Origin: Pararhizobium antarcticum | GTDB lineage: Bacteria > Pseudomonadota > Alphaproteobacteria > Rhizobiales > Rhizobiaceae | NCBI RefSeq assembly: GCF_001885585.1 | Contig: NZ_LSRP01000099.1 | Span: 1-42,876 of the forward strand | Direction of reading: 5' to 3' | DNA length: 42,876 nucleotides | Part shown: in pieces, positions 16,399 to 25,384 of the stretch | How the letters are laid out: each line of letters begins with the position of its first letter | Numbering within the stretch: position 1 is the first letter of the stretch | The notes under the pieces: generated by a model | What the model saw: only the letters and a program-made list of their open reading frames with translations | What the model was told of the DNA's origin: nothing | The model's database searches: none | Translations under genes and position numbers: made by a program

Positions 16399-17661
16399 AT
16401 GACGACGATTACCATCACCTACCGCATCGAAACCGCTGGCAGTATCGAAGCCATGGCCGCCAAGATCGCCAGCGACCAGTCAACCGGCACCTTCGTCGCG
16501 GTGCCCGGCGAAACCGAGGAACTGAAAGCCCGGGTCGCCGCCCGGGTCATCGCCATCCGGCCGCTTTCGGATGCCGCGCATCCTTCGTGGCCGGAACTGC
16601 GGGCAGGGGATGGTCAGATCAAGCGCGCAGATGTCGACATCGCCTTTCCGCTCGACGCTGTCGGTACGGACCTGTCGGCGCTGATGACGATCGCGGTTGG
16701 CGGTGTCTTTTCGATCCGCGGCATGAGCGGCATCCGCGTCGTCGACATGAAGCTGCCGCAGGCGTTCAAGGGCGTTTATCCCGGTCCGCAATTCGGCATG
16801 GCCGGCAGTCGGCGGCTGACCGGCGTTGTCGGGCGACCGATGATCGGCACCATCGTCAAGCCGGCGCTGGGACTTCGCCCGGACGAGACGGCTGAGCTCG
16901 TCGGTGAGCTGATCGGCTCCGGCGTCGATTTCATCAAGGATGACGAGAAGCTGATGAGCCCGGCCTATTCGCCGCTCAAAGAGCGCATCGCGGCGATCAT
17001 GCCGCGCCTCCTCGATCACGAGCAGAAGACCGGCAAGAAGGTGATGTATGCCTTTGGTATCTCGGCGATCGATCCGGACGAGATGATGCGCAATCACGAC
17101 TTGGTTCTGCAGGCCGGCGGCAATTGCGCCGTGATCAACATCAATTCGATCGGTATGGGCGCCATGGCCTTCCTGCGCAAGCGCTCAGGCCTCGTTCTGC
17201 ATGCCCATCGCAATGGCTGGGATGTGCTGACCCGCCATCCCGGCATCGGCTTCGATTTCAAGGTCTGGCAGCAGTTCTGGCGGCTTCTCGGCGTTGACCA
17301 GTTCCAGATCAATGGCATCGGCGTCAAATACTGGGAACCGGATGAGAGCTTCGTTGAATCCTTCGACGCCGTAACGACACCGCTGTTTGATCCCTCCGAT
17401 TGTGCCCTTCCGGTTGCTGGCTCCGGCCAATGGGGCGGCCAGGCGCCGGAAACCTATCGCCGCACCGGCCGCACCACCGATCTTCTCTATCTCTGCGGCG
17501 GCGGCATCGTCAGCCATCCGGGCGGCCCGGCAGCCGGCGTGCGCGCCGTAACACAAGCCTGGGAGGCGGCAGTCGCCGACATCCCGCTCGATATCTATGC
17601 GAAGGACCATCCGGAACTGGCGGCATCGCTTGAAAAATTCGGCAGCGGCAAGGGCGAGTAA
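16399..17661 (+). CDS. RuBisCO-like protein acting on 3-oxo-isoapionate 4-phosphate (OiaX/OiaT type)
   Basis: A 420-residue type IV RuBisCO-like protein. An N-terminal alpha/beta domain is followed by the TIM barrel. TIVKPALGL keeps the RuBisCO Lys175 equivalent (Lys154) but has Ala where true RuBisCO has Lys177. DFIKDDEK keeps the carbamylated Lys and metal acids (Lys180, Asp182, Glu183). CGGGIVSHPGG is the phosphate-binding loop. Carbon fixation is therefore not expected. Homologues in D-apiose pathways either decarboxylate 3-oxo-isoapionate 4-phosphate (OiaX) or cleave it by transcarboxylation and hydrolysis to 3-phosphoglycerate and glycolate (OiaT). The kinase gene follows after 4 bp. 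The ATG at 16399 is preferred over a TTG at 16375. Confidence 0.85.
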   Translation: MTTITITYRIETAGSIEAMAAKIASDQSTGTFVAVPGETEELKARVAARVIAIRPLSDAAHPSWPELRAGDGQIKRADVDIAFPLDAVGTDLSALMTIAVGGVFSIRGMSGIRVVDMKLPQAFKGVYPGPQFGMAGSRRLTGVVGRPMIGTIVKPALGLRPDETAELVGELIGSGVDFIKDDEKLMSPAYSPLKERIAAIMPRLLDHEQKTGKKVMYAFGISAIDPDEMMRNHDLVLQAGGNCAVININSIGMGAMAFLRKRSGLVLHAHRNGWDVLTRHPGIGFDFKVWQQFWRLLGVDQFQINGIGVKYWEPDESFVESFDAVTTPLFDPSDCALPVAGSGQWGGQAPETYRRTGRTTDLLYLCGGGIVSHPGGPAAGVRAVTQAWEAAVADIPLDIYAKDHPELAASLEKFGSGKGE

Positions 17662-17665
17662 AGCA

Positions 17666-19015
17666 ATGACGACATCCAGGACCACCCGACCGCTTCTCAG
17701 CTACTATGGCGACGATCTGACCGGATCGACCGATGTGATGGAGGCACTCGCCTCCAACGGCGTGCCAACCGTACTGTTCATGGAGCGGCCGGATGCGGCA
17801 TTGCTCGAGCGTTTCAGCCATTGCCGCGCCATTGGCCTTGCCGGCACCAGCCGCAGCGAAACACCGGCCTGGATGCGGCAACATCTGACACCGGCCTTTG
17901 AATGGCTGAAATCGCTGAATGCCGACATCTGCCACTACAAGGTCTGCTCGACCTTCGATTCCAGCCCGGCGGTCGGCAACATCGGCACGGCCATCGAAAT
18001 CGGCAGGACAGTCTTTGCGCAGGCGCTGGTTCCGCTTCTGGTGGGCGCACCTCAATTGAAACGCTACACCGCCTTTGGCCATCTCTTCGCCGCCTATCAG
18101 GGTGAAGTCTACCGTATTGACCGACATCCGGTCATGAGCCGTCATCCCGTCACACCGATGGCGGAGGCGGATCTGCGTCTGCACATGGAAAAACAGACCG
18201 CTCTGACGATACGACTTGCCGATCTCGCACTGCTGGCTGCTGCGGATGCCGACGATCGCGTCGACGCCTTGTGCCGCGATCATGACGGCATGGTGCTGTT
18301 TGACGTCGACGGGCCGCAATCGCAACGCCAGGCCGGGCGGCAGCTCTGGCGCACGCGTCAACCGGGCGGCTGGTTCGTCGCCGGCTCCTCCGGCGTCGAA
18401 TATGCTCTGTTGCCGACCTGGCGCGATGAACGGCTGACCGATGCCGATGCCGCTTTCCCCCTGCCGGGAAAGGTCGATCGCCTTGCGGTCGTCTCCGGCA
18501 GCGTTTCACCGACCACCGAACGGCAGATCCGCACGGCCGTGACCGATGGTTTCGACGGCATCGGGCTCGACCCGGTCGTGCTGCTCGGCGAGGGCGGAAA
18601 CCAGGCGCTGGAGACCGCTGTGGCGGCCGGGTTGGCCAGCCTGAAGGCCGGGCGCAGCGTCATCCTGCACACGGCGCTCGGTCCTTCCGCTGACAAGGGC
18701 GGCGAGATCGATCGTGTGGCCGGAAGCCGTCACCGGCTCGGCCGCATGCTCGGCGAAATCCTGCGTCGCCTCGTGGAGACCGAAAATCTCGGGCGCGCCG
18801 TGATTTCCGGCGGAGACACGTCGAGCCACGCCCTGAAGGAATTGCATGTCGAGGCGCTGACCACGCTTCTACCGCTGCCGCAGACGCCAGGCTCGCCGCT
18901 CTGCACCGCGCACGGAAACCATGCCGGGACCAACGGCCTGCAGATCGCGCTCAAGGGCGGGCAGGTGGGATCGGACAGCTATTTCGCCCAGATTCGGGCT
19001 GGATCGCGCGATTGA
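17666..19015 (+). CDS. oiaK: 3-oxo-isoapionate kinase (DUF1537 family)
   Basis: A 449-residue four-carbon acid sugar kinase-type protein. The N-terminal domain opens with YYGDDLTGSTDVMEAL, the family sugar-binding motif. The C-terminal domain contains SGSVSPTTERQI and the nucleotide-binding SGGDTSSHALKEL, ending with HGNHAGTNGL. DUF1537 kinases phosphorylate tetronates and, in D-apiose catabolism, 3-oxo-isoapionate. Pairing with a RuBisCO-like gene 4 bp upstream and apnO downstream supports OiaK over a tetronate kinase, although the LtnD-like gene at 3134 would also need such a kinase. Confidence 0.82.
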   Translation: MTTSRTTRPLLSYYGDDLTGSTDVMEALASNGVPTVLFMERPDAALLERFSHCRAIGLAGTSRSETPAWMRQHLTPAFEWLKSLNADICHYKVCSTFDSSPAVGNIGTAIEIGRTVFAQALVPLLVGAPQLKRYTAFGHLFAAYQGEVYRIDRHPVMSRHPVTPMAEADLRLHMEKQTALTIRLADLALLAAADADDRVDALCRDHDGMVLFDVDGPQSQRQAGRQLWRTRQPGGWFVAGSSGVEYALLPTWRDERLTDADAAFPLPGKVDRLAVVSGSVSPTTERQIRTAVTDGFDGIGLDPVVLLGEGGNQALETAVAAGLASLKAGRSVILHTALGPSADKGGEIDRVAGSRHRLGRMLGEILRRLVETENLGRAVISGGDTSSHALKELHVEALTTLLPLPQTPGSPLCTAHGNHAGTNGLQIALKGGQVGSDSYFAQIRAGSRD

Positions 19016-19093
19016 CGTTTGAGATGGCGGCATGTTTTTGGCTCCAATGACGTGCCTGCCGAAAAATAATCGGGGATCGTGACATACTGATTG

Positions 19094-19112
19094 ACTCATC
19101 ATACCAGTTGCC
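19094..19112. promoter_or_regulatory. Putative GntR (NanR-like) operator, copy 2
   Basis: ACTCATCATACCAGTTGCC, one base different from the element at 16327-16345 and in the same orientation, 38 bp before apnO. It shows that apnO begins a separately controlled transcription unit under the same regulator. Confidence 0.6.
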
Positions 19113-19149
19113 TGTAGTTCTTTGTAAAAGAGACATCGGGTGAGGAAAC

Positions 19150-19977
19150 ATGACTTCGATCGCACTGTTCGGCGCCGGCGGAAAAATGGGCTACAGGCTC
19201 GCCAAGAACCTCAAGGGCTCGCGCTTCGACGTGCGCCATGTCGAGCTCAGCGATGCCGGCAAGGCGCGCCTCAAGGACGATCTCGGTCTGTCCTGCGTGG
19301 ATGCAGACAGCGCGCTTTCGGGTGCTGACGTCGTCGTGCTGGCTGTTCCTGACACGGCCATCGGCAAGGTTGCAGCCGGCATTGTTGACAAGCTTGCAGC
19401 CGGCACCATCGTGATCGTTCTCGATGCGGCAGCGCCTGCCGCAGGCCATCTGCCGAAGCGTGATGACCTGACCTATTTCGTCACCCATCCCTGCCATCCG
19501 CCGATCTTCAACGACGAGACCGATCCGGCCGCCAAGCGCGACTTCTTCGGTGGCGTTGCCGCCAAGCAGCACATTGTCTCCGCCCTGATGCAGGGTCCGG
19601 AAGAGCATTTCGCGCTCGGCGAAGAAGTGGCCAAGGTCATCTGGGCACCCGTGATGCGCTCGCACCGTGTCACCGTCGAACAGATCGCGCTGCTCGAGCC
19701 GGGACTGTCGGAAACCGTCTGCGCCTCGCTGTTGATGGTCATGCGCCAGGCGATGGACGAATGCGTCGCTCGCGGCGTGCCGAAAGAGGCCGCGCGCGAC
19801 TTCCTGCTTGGCCACATGAATGTGCTGGGCGCGGTGATCTTTGAGGAGACGCCCGGCGTCTTTTCCGATGCCTGCAACAAGGCCATCGAATTCGGCATCC
19901 CCGTCCTGATGAAGGACGACTGGAAGAAAGTCTTCGAACCCGAGGAGATCGCCGAAAGCATCCGGCGCATCACCTGA
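19150..19977 (+). CDS. apnO: D-apionate oxidoisomerase
   Basis: A 275-residue NAD-dependent enzyme of the 6-phosphogluconate dehydrogenase-like superfamily. It starts with a Rossmann motif (ALFGAGGKMGYRLAKNL) and has an acidic segment VLDAAAPAAGHLP and a distinctive THPCHPPIFNDE motif before the all-helical C-terminal domain (VTVEQIALLEPGLSETVCASLL). ApnO oxidises D-apionate and migrates its hydroxymethyl group to give 3-oxo-isoapionate. Position between the kinase and the transporter genes fits. RBS GAGGAAAC precedes the ATG. Confidence 0.85.
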   Translation: MTSIALFGAGGKMGYRLAKNLKGSRFDVRHVELSDAGKARLKDDLGLSCVDADSALSGADVVVLAVPDTAIGKVAAGIVDKLAAGTIVIVLDAAAPAAGHLPKRDDLTYFVTHPCHPPIFNDETDPAAKRDFFGGVAAKQHIVSALMQGPEEHFALGEEVAKVIWAPVMRSHRVTVEQIALLEPGLSETVCASLLMVMRQAMDECVARGVPKEAARDFLLGHMNVLGAVIFEETPGVFSDACNKAIEFGIPVLMKDDWKKVFEPEEIAESIRRIT

Positions 19978-20002
19978 TCGACAGAGGGCAAGCGCCCGAT
20001 GA

Positions 20003-21001
<999 letters not shown>

Positions 21002-21017
21002 TCCTCCCAAAGGATGC

Positions 21018-21046
21018 ACGCAGGGCGGATCGTCTCCGCCCTGCGT
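21018..21046 (+). terminator. Hairpin after the binding-protein gene (partial terminator)
   Basis: A perfect 12-bp stem (ACGCAGGGCGGA with TCCGCCCTGCGT) and 5-nt loop start 17 bp past the binding-protein stop, followed by CTATTTCC. Such stems after binding-protein genes commonly stabilise that message and reduce expression of the downstream transporter genes. Confidence 0.7.
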
Positions 21047-21074
21047 CTATTTCCATGTGACGGAGTTGAATTTC

Positions 21075-21719
21075 ATGTCGACGTTCCGGGCCGCAGCCCT
21101 TTTCACGCTCGCAATCGCGCTGGCCTTGCCGGGCTGCAAGATCGTCAAGACACCGACGGCCGAGGAGGCTGCGGAGGAAGCAAGCGGCGGCTTCAATCCG
21201 GCGCGCCAGGTGGCCGGCCTTTGGGATGAAAAGGTCATTCCATTTCTCGACAAACGGGCAGGGACCTTCCAGGAGGTTTCCAGCCTCGCGAAATCCGACT
21301 TGGACGCAGCGGCTGCGAAATACGGGCACAAGGAAAAAGAGGGCAGCGCCCCCTGGACCTTCGTTGCAAAAGTGTCCGGCACGATCATCAAAGCCGAGAC
21401 AAAGTCGCGTGCCGCCTATCTCGAAACCGATGTCGATGGCGACGGCAAGGGCGATGTCCGCATCCAGATCGGCCCGGTCATCAAGGGCACGGCGCTGCGC
21501 GACAGCCTCGATTTCGTCAATTTCAACGAGTTCAAGAACCAGATCCAGTGGGCCGAATTCGGCAAGGCCTTCAATACCCATGTGATCGGCCTGACGCTGG
21601 ACAAGCTGCCGCGCGAGGGCATGGAAGGAAAGGCGATCGAAGCGACGGGCGCCTATCCGCTGCCATCGGCCGGCCAGCCGGCTTTGTTCACGCCCGCCAC
21701 CATCACGATTGGCGGCTGA
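21075..21719 (+). CDS. DUF2291-family periplasmic lipoprotein
   Basis: A 214-residue protein with an N-terminal hydrophobic segment and a lipobox-like LPGC (Cys about residue 21), so it is probably a lipoprotein. The rest matches the DUF2291 pattern found in sugar ABC operons, with VAKVSGTIIKAETKSRAAYLETDVDGDGKGDVRIQIGPVIKGTALRD-like central sequence and FNEFKNQIQWAEFGKAFN near the end. The function of DUF2291 is unknown. Its place between the binding protein and ATPase suggests a role at the transporter. The ATPase gene starts directly after its stop. Confidence 0.8.
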   Translation: MSTFRAAALFTLAIALALPGCKIVKTPTAEEAAEEASGGFNPARQVAGLWDEKVIPFLDKRAGTFQEVSSLAKSDLDAAAAKYGHKEKEGSAPWTFVAKVSGTIIKAETKSRAAYLETDVDGDGKGDVRIQIGPVIKGTALRDSLDFVNFNEFKNQIQWAEFGKAFNTHVIGLTLDKLPREGMEGKAIEATGAYPLPSAGQPALFTPATITIGG

Positions 21720-21720
21720 G

Positions 21721-23280
21721 ATGGCACTGATCGACACCCATGACACGATCCTGAAACTTGACGACGTCACCAAGGTCTATTCCGGCATCGTTGCCGTCAA
21801 ACATGCCAGCCTCGAGCTGAAGCGCGGCGCGGTCAACGTTCTCGTGGGTGAAAACGGTGCCGGAAAGTCGACGCTGATGCGCATGATCGCCGGCGTCGAA
21901 AAACCTTCGCTCGGACGCATCCTGCTTGAAGGCAAGGAGGTCGAGTTCAATTCACCGGCCGACGCGCAGAAACACGGCATCGGCATGGTCTTCCAGGAAC
22001 TCAACCTGTTCGGCAATCTGTCCGTCGCCGAAAACATTTTCTCGACCCGCGAGATCACCCGCGGCCTGCGCGGCATCGACCACAAGGCGCAGGTGCAGAA
22101 GGCCAATGTCTTTCTCGACAAGCTCGATGCCGGCATCAGCGCCGAGACCATGGTCGAGGATTTGCCGATCGGCCAGCAGCAACTGGTCGAAATCGCCAAG
22201 GCGATCTCGCTCGACACCCGCATTCTCATTCTCGACGAGCCGACCTCGGCGCTTTCCGCCGCCGAAGTCGATATCCTGTTCAAGGTCATCAACGAGTTGA
22301 AGGCGCAAGGGGTGGCCATCGTCTACATCTCGCACCGGCTCGAAGAGCTGATGCGGATCGGCGACTACATCACCGTGCTGCGCGATGGCCAGATCACCGG
22401 GCAGGCGCTGGTGAATGACATCGACACGAAATGGATCGTCCGCTCGATGATCGGCTCGGATGCGAAGGATTTCGCCAAGTCCGTTGATCACAAACTGGGT
22501 GCCGAAGCCTTCCGGGCCGAAGACATCTGCCTGCCGCGTCGAACCGGCGGGCTTGCCGTCGATCATCTGTCGATCTCGGTCAAGGCTGGCGAGGTGCTGG
22601 GCATTTACGGCCTGATGGGCGCCGGGCGCAGCGAATTCTTCGAATGTATCATCGGCCAGCACGCCCATTCGACAGGCCGGATCTTCATTGCCGGCGAGGA
22701 AATCGTCGCCAGGGATACGTCCACCCGCATCCGCAAGGGACTGGCGCTGATCCCGGAGGACCGGCAGCGTGAAGGCCTAGTGCAGGTCTTGTCGATCGCC
22801 TCGAACCTGACGCTGGCGAGCCTGGAAAAATTCGTGAAATTCGGCTTCCACATTGCCGGAGCGCGCGAGCGGTCCGCCGTCAAGGACGCGATCAGCAACC
22901 TGTCGATCAAGGCACCGAACCCGGATTTCGAGGTCACCTCCATGTCTGGCGGTAACCAGCAGAAGGTCGTTATCGGCAAGGCGCTGATGACCAATCCCAA
23001 GGTGCTCCTGATGGACGAGCCGAGCCGCGGCATCGACGTCGGTGCCAAGGCCGACGTGTTCCGCACGATGCGGAGGCTCGCGGGCGAGGGCCTCGCCATC
23101 CTGTTTTCGACCTCCGATCTCGAAGAGGTCATGGCGCTCTCCGACCGGATCGCCGTCATGAGCAATGGCAGGATCACGACCATCCTCGACCGCGCGGACG
23201 CGACGGAAGAACTGATCGTCAAGGCCGCGTCCGAGGGACACAAGTCGGCCGAACAGAAATCCATAAGGGAAACTGCGTGA
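21721..23280 (+). CDS. Sugar ABC transporter ATP-binding protein (double ATPase)
   Basis: A 519-residue fusion of two ABC ATPase domains, as in RbsA/XylG/MglA. Domain 1 has Walker A GENGAGKST, signature LPIGQQQLVEIAKA and Walker B LILDEPTSAL. Domain 2 has a degenerate Walker A GLMGAGRSE, a good signature SGGNQQKVVIGKAL and LLMDEPSRGIDVGAK. The asymmetry is normal for this family. It energises uptake through the permease encoded immediately downstream, whose start overlaps this stop by one base. Confidence 0.93.
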   Translation: MALIDTHDTILKLDDVTKVYSGIVAVKHASLELKRGAVNVLVGENGAGKSTLMRMIAGVEKPSLGRILLEGKEVEFNSPADAQKHGIGMVFQELNLFGNLSVAENIFSTREITRGLRGIDHKAQVQKANVFLDKLDAGISAETMVEDLPIGQQQLVEIAKAISLDTRILILDEPTSALSAAEVDILFKVINELKAQGVAIVYISHRLEELMRIGDYITVLRDGQITGQALVNDIDTKWIVRSMIGSDAKDFAKSVDHKLGAEAFRAEDICLPRRTGGLAVDHLSISVKAGEVLGIYGLMGAGRSEFFECIIGQHAHSTGRIFIAGEEIVARDTSTRIRKGLALIPEDRQREGLVQVLSIASNLTLASLEKFVKFGFHIAGARERSAVKDAISNLSIKAPNPDFEVTSMSGGNQQKVVIGKALMTNPKVLLMDEPSRGIDVGAKADVFRTMRRLAGEGLAILFSTSDLEEVMALSDRIAVMSNGRITTILDRADATEELIVKAASEGHKSAEQKSIRETA

Positions 23281-24344
23281 TGACCACCGCAACCGCGACC
23301 GAAAAAGCCCCCGCGACCGACAGCGGCTCGATCCTCTTGACGCTGATGAAGGCCAGAACCTTCATCGCTTTGTTTGCCGTCATCGTTTTCTTCTCGATCT
23401 TCGCGCCGAATTTCCTGTCGACCGCCAACATCATCCTGATGTCCAAGCATGTGGCGCTCAACGCCTTCCTCGCCATGGGCATGACCTTCGTCATCATCAC
23501 CGGCGGCATCGATCTGTCTGTCGGCTCGATCGTCGGTCTCTGCGGCATGGTCGCCGGTGGCCTGATCCTCAACGGCATCGACCTGCAGTTCGGCTATACG
23601 ATGTATTTCAACGTCGTCGAGGTCTGCCTGATCACACTGTTCGTCGGCGTCGTCATTGGTGCCGTCAACGGTCTCCTGATCACCAAGCTCAACGTCGCTC
23701 CTTTCATCGCCACGCTGGGCACGCTCTATGTCGCCCGTGGTTTCGCGTTGCTCTCGTCCGACGGCCAGACCTTTCCCAATCTCGTGGGCAAGGAAGAGCT
23801 TGCCACAACCGGTTTCGGCTTCCTCGGTTCCGGCCGTATCATCGGCCTGCCGGTGTCGATCTGGATCCTGATCGTCGTGGCGTTGGCTGCTGCCTATGTC
23901 GCCAAATATGTGCCGATCGGCCGCCAGATTTTTGCCGTCGGCGGCAATGAGCGGGCCGCGCGCATGTCCGGCATCCGCGTCGATCGCGTCAAGATGTTCG
24001 TCTACATGTTCTCGGGCTTCTGCGCCGCCATCGTCGGCATCATCATCTCGTCGGAACTGATGGCGTCGCATCCGGCAACCGGCAATTCCTTCGAACTCAA
24101 TGCGATCGCCGCAGCGGTTCTTGGCGGCACCTCGATGTCCGGCGGCCGCGGCACGATCGGCGGCACCATCATCGGCGCCTTCGTCATCGGCATCCTCTCC
24201 GACGGTCTGGTCATGATGGGCGTGTCGTCCTTCTGGCAGATGGTCATCAAAGGCATCGTCATCATCGTCGCGGTGGTGGTAGACCAGGCGCAGCGACGCC
24301 TGCAACAACAGGTGACATTGATGCAACTGGCGAAGAAGGGCTGA
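23280..24344 (+). CDS. Sugar ABC transporter permease (RbsC-like)
   Basis: A 354-residue inner-membrane permease of the ribose/xylose type with about 8-10 hydrophobic helices. Family landmarks include FVIITGGIDLSVGSIVGL near the N-terminus, GAVNGLLITKLNVAPFIATLGT in the middle and AVLGGTSMSGGRGTIGGTIIGA near the C-terminus. It homodimerises with the double ATPase. Start by ATG within the TGATG overlap. The dehydrogenase gene follows 5 bp after its stop. Confidence 0.93.
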   Translation: MTTATATEKAPATDSGSILLTLMKARTFIALFAVIVFFSIFAPNFLSTANIILMSKHVALNAFLAMGMTFVIITGGIDLSVGSIVGLCGMVAGGLILNGIDLQFGYTMYFNVVEVCLITLFVGVVIGAVNGLLITKLNVAPFIATLGTLYVARGFALLSSDGQTFPNLVGKEELATTGFGFLGSGRIIGLPVSIWILIVVALAAAYVAKYVPIGRQIFAVGGNERAARMSGIRVDRVKMFVYMFSGFCAAIVGIIISSELMASHPATGNSFELNAIAAAVLGGTSMSGGRGTIGGTIIGAFVIGILSDGLVMMGVSSFWQMVIKGIVIIVAVVVDQAQRRLQQQVTLMQLAKKG

Positions 24345-24349
24345 TCGAA

Positions 24350-25384
24350 ATGCCGGATCTAAGAGGCGCCCTGATCGGCTGCGGCTTCTTCGCGGTCAAC
24401 CAGATGCACGGCTGGAACGATGTGCAGGGCGCCGGTATCGTCGCCATCTGCGACCGCGATCCGGAGCGGCTGAAGCTCGTCGGCGATCAGTTCGGCATCG
24501 GCCGCCGTTACACCGATGCGGGCCTTATGTTTGCCGATGGCGGCTTTGATTTCGTCGATATCGCAACAACCGTCAACAGCCACCGCGCGCTGGTCGAAAT
24601 GGCGGCCGCCCACAAGGTTCCGGCCATTTGCCAGAAGCCGTTTGCACCGACGCTGGACGATGCCAGGGCGATGGTCACAGCCTGCGATGCCGCTGGAATT
24701 CCCTTGATGATCCACGAGAATTTTCGCTGGCAAACGCCCATCCAGGCCGTCCGCAGGGTGCTCGACAGCGGCGCGATCGGGACGCCCTTCTGGGGACGAT
24801 TCTCCTTCCGCTCCGGTTACGATGTGTTTTCCGGCCAGCCCTATCTTGCAGAGGGCAAACGTTTCATCATCGAGGATCTCGGCATCCACACGCTCGACAT
24901 TGCCCGCTTTCTGCTGAGCGATGTGTCCAGCCTTTCGGCACGGACGAAACGCGTCAATCCCAGGATCAATGGCGAGGACGTCGCCACCATCCTGCTCGAT
25001 CACGAAAACGGTGCAACGTCGATCGTCGATGTCAGCTATGCGACGAAACAATCGGTGGAGCCGTTCCCCGAGACGTTGATCGAAATCGATGGGACGGAGG
25101 GCTCGCTGCGGCTGTCGCAGGGCTATGAACTGCAGGTCACCAATGCCGGAGGCACGGTCAACACCGCTGTCGCACCGACGCTTCTGCCCTGGGCGTCCCG
25201 CCCCTGGCACAATATCCAGGAAAGCGTCTATGCGATCCAGCAGCATTGGGCCGATTGCCTGAAGGCGGGCGCGCAAACCGCCACCGCCGGCGCCGACAAT
25301 CTGAAGACCTTCGCTTTGGTCGAGGCATCCTATCAGAGTGCGGCCTCGCTCGAGACCGTCAAGATCGGGGCGCTTCTGGCATGA
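24350..25384 (+). CDS. apsD: D-apiose dehydrogenase (Gfo/Idh/MocA family)
   Basis: A 344-residue NAD(P)-dependent sugar dehydrogenase. The Rossmann motif GCGFFAVNQMHGW lies at the N-terminus, the usual EKP active-site lysine motif appears as CQKPF, and the catalytic-histidine region reads EDLGIHTLDIARFLL. The family is broad, but the tight order transporter-ApsD-ApnL in an apionate cluster points to oxidation of D-apiose to D-apionolactone. Its stop overlaps the lactonase start (ATGA). Specificity needs an assay; another aldopentose dehydrogenase is possible. Confidence 0.78.
   Translation: MPDLRGALIGCGFFAVNQMHGWNDVQGAGIVAICDRDPERLKLVGDQFGIGRRYTDAGLMFADGGFDFVDIATTVNSHRALVEMAAAHKVPAICQKPFAPTLDDARAMVTACDAAGIPLMIHENFRWQTPIQAVRRVLDSGAIGTPFWGRFSFRSGYDVFSGQPYLAEGKRFIIEDLGIHTLDIARFLLSDVSSLSARTKRVNPRINGEDVATILLDHENGATSIVDVSYATKQSVEPFPETLIEIDGTEGSLRLSQGYELQVTNAGGTVNTAVAPTLLPWASRPWHNIQESVYAIQQHWADCLKAGAQTATAGADNLKTFALVEASYQSAASLETVKIGALLA

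Noticed and set aside
16399-17661. True RuBisCO (carbon fixation)
   Set aside because: The second lysine of the KPK motif is replaced by Ala, the protein is short for RuBisCO, and no small subunit or phosphoribulokinase gene is present; it fits the RuBisCO-like sugar-acid enzymes.
22605-24326. A 573-codon open frame opposite the ABC permease and ATPase genes
   Set aside because: Rich in Asp/His/Glu repeats created by the complement of hydrophobic permease codons; not a real protein.
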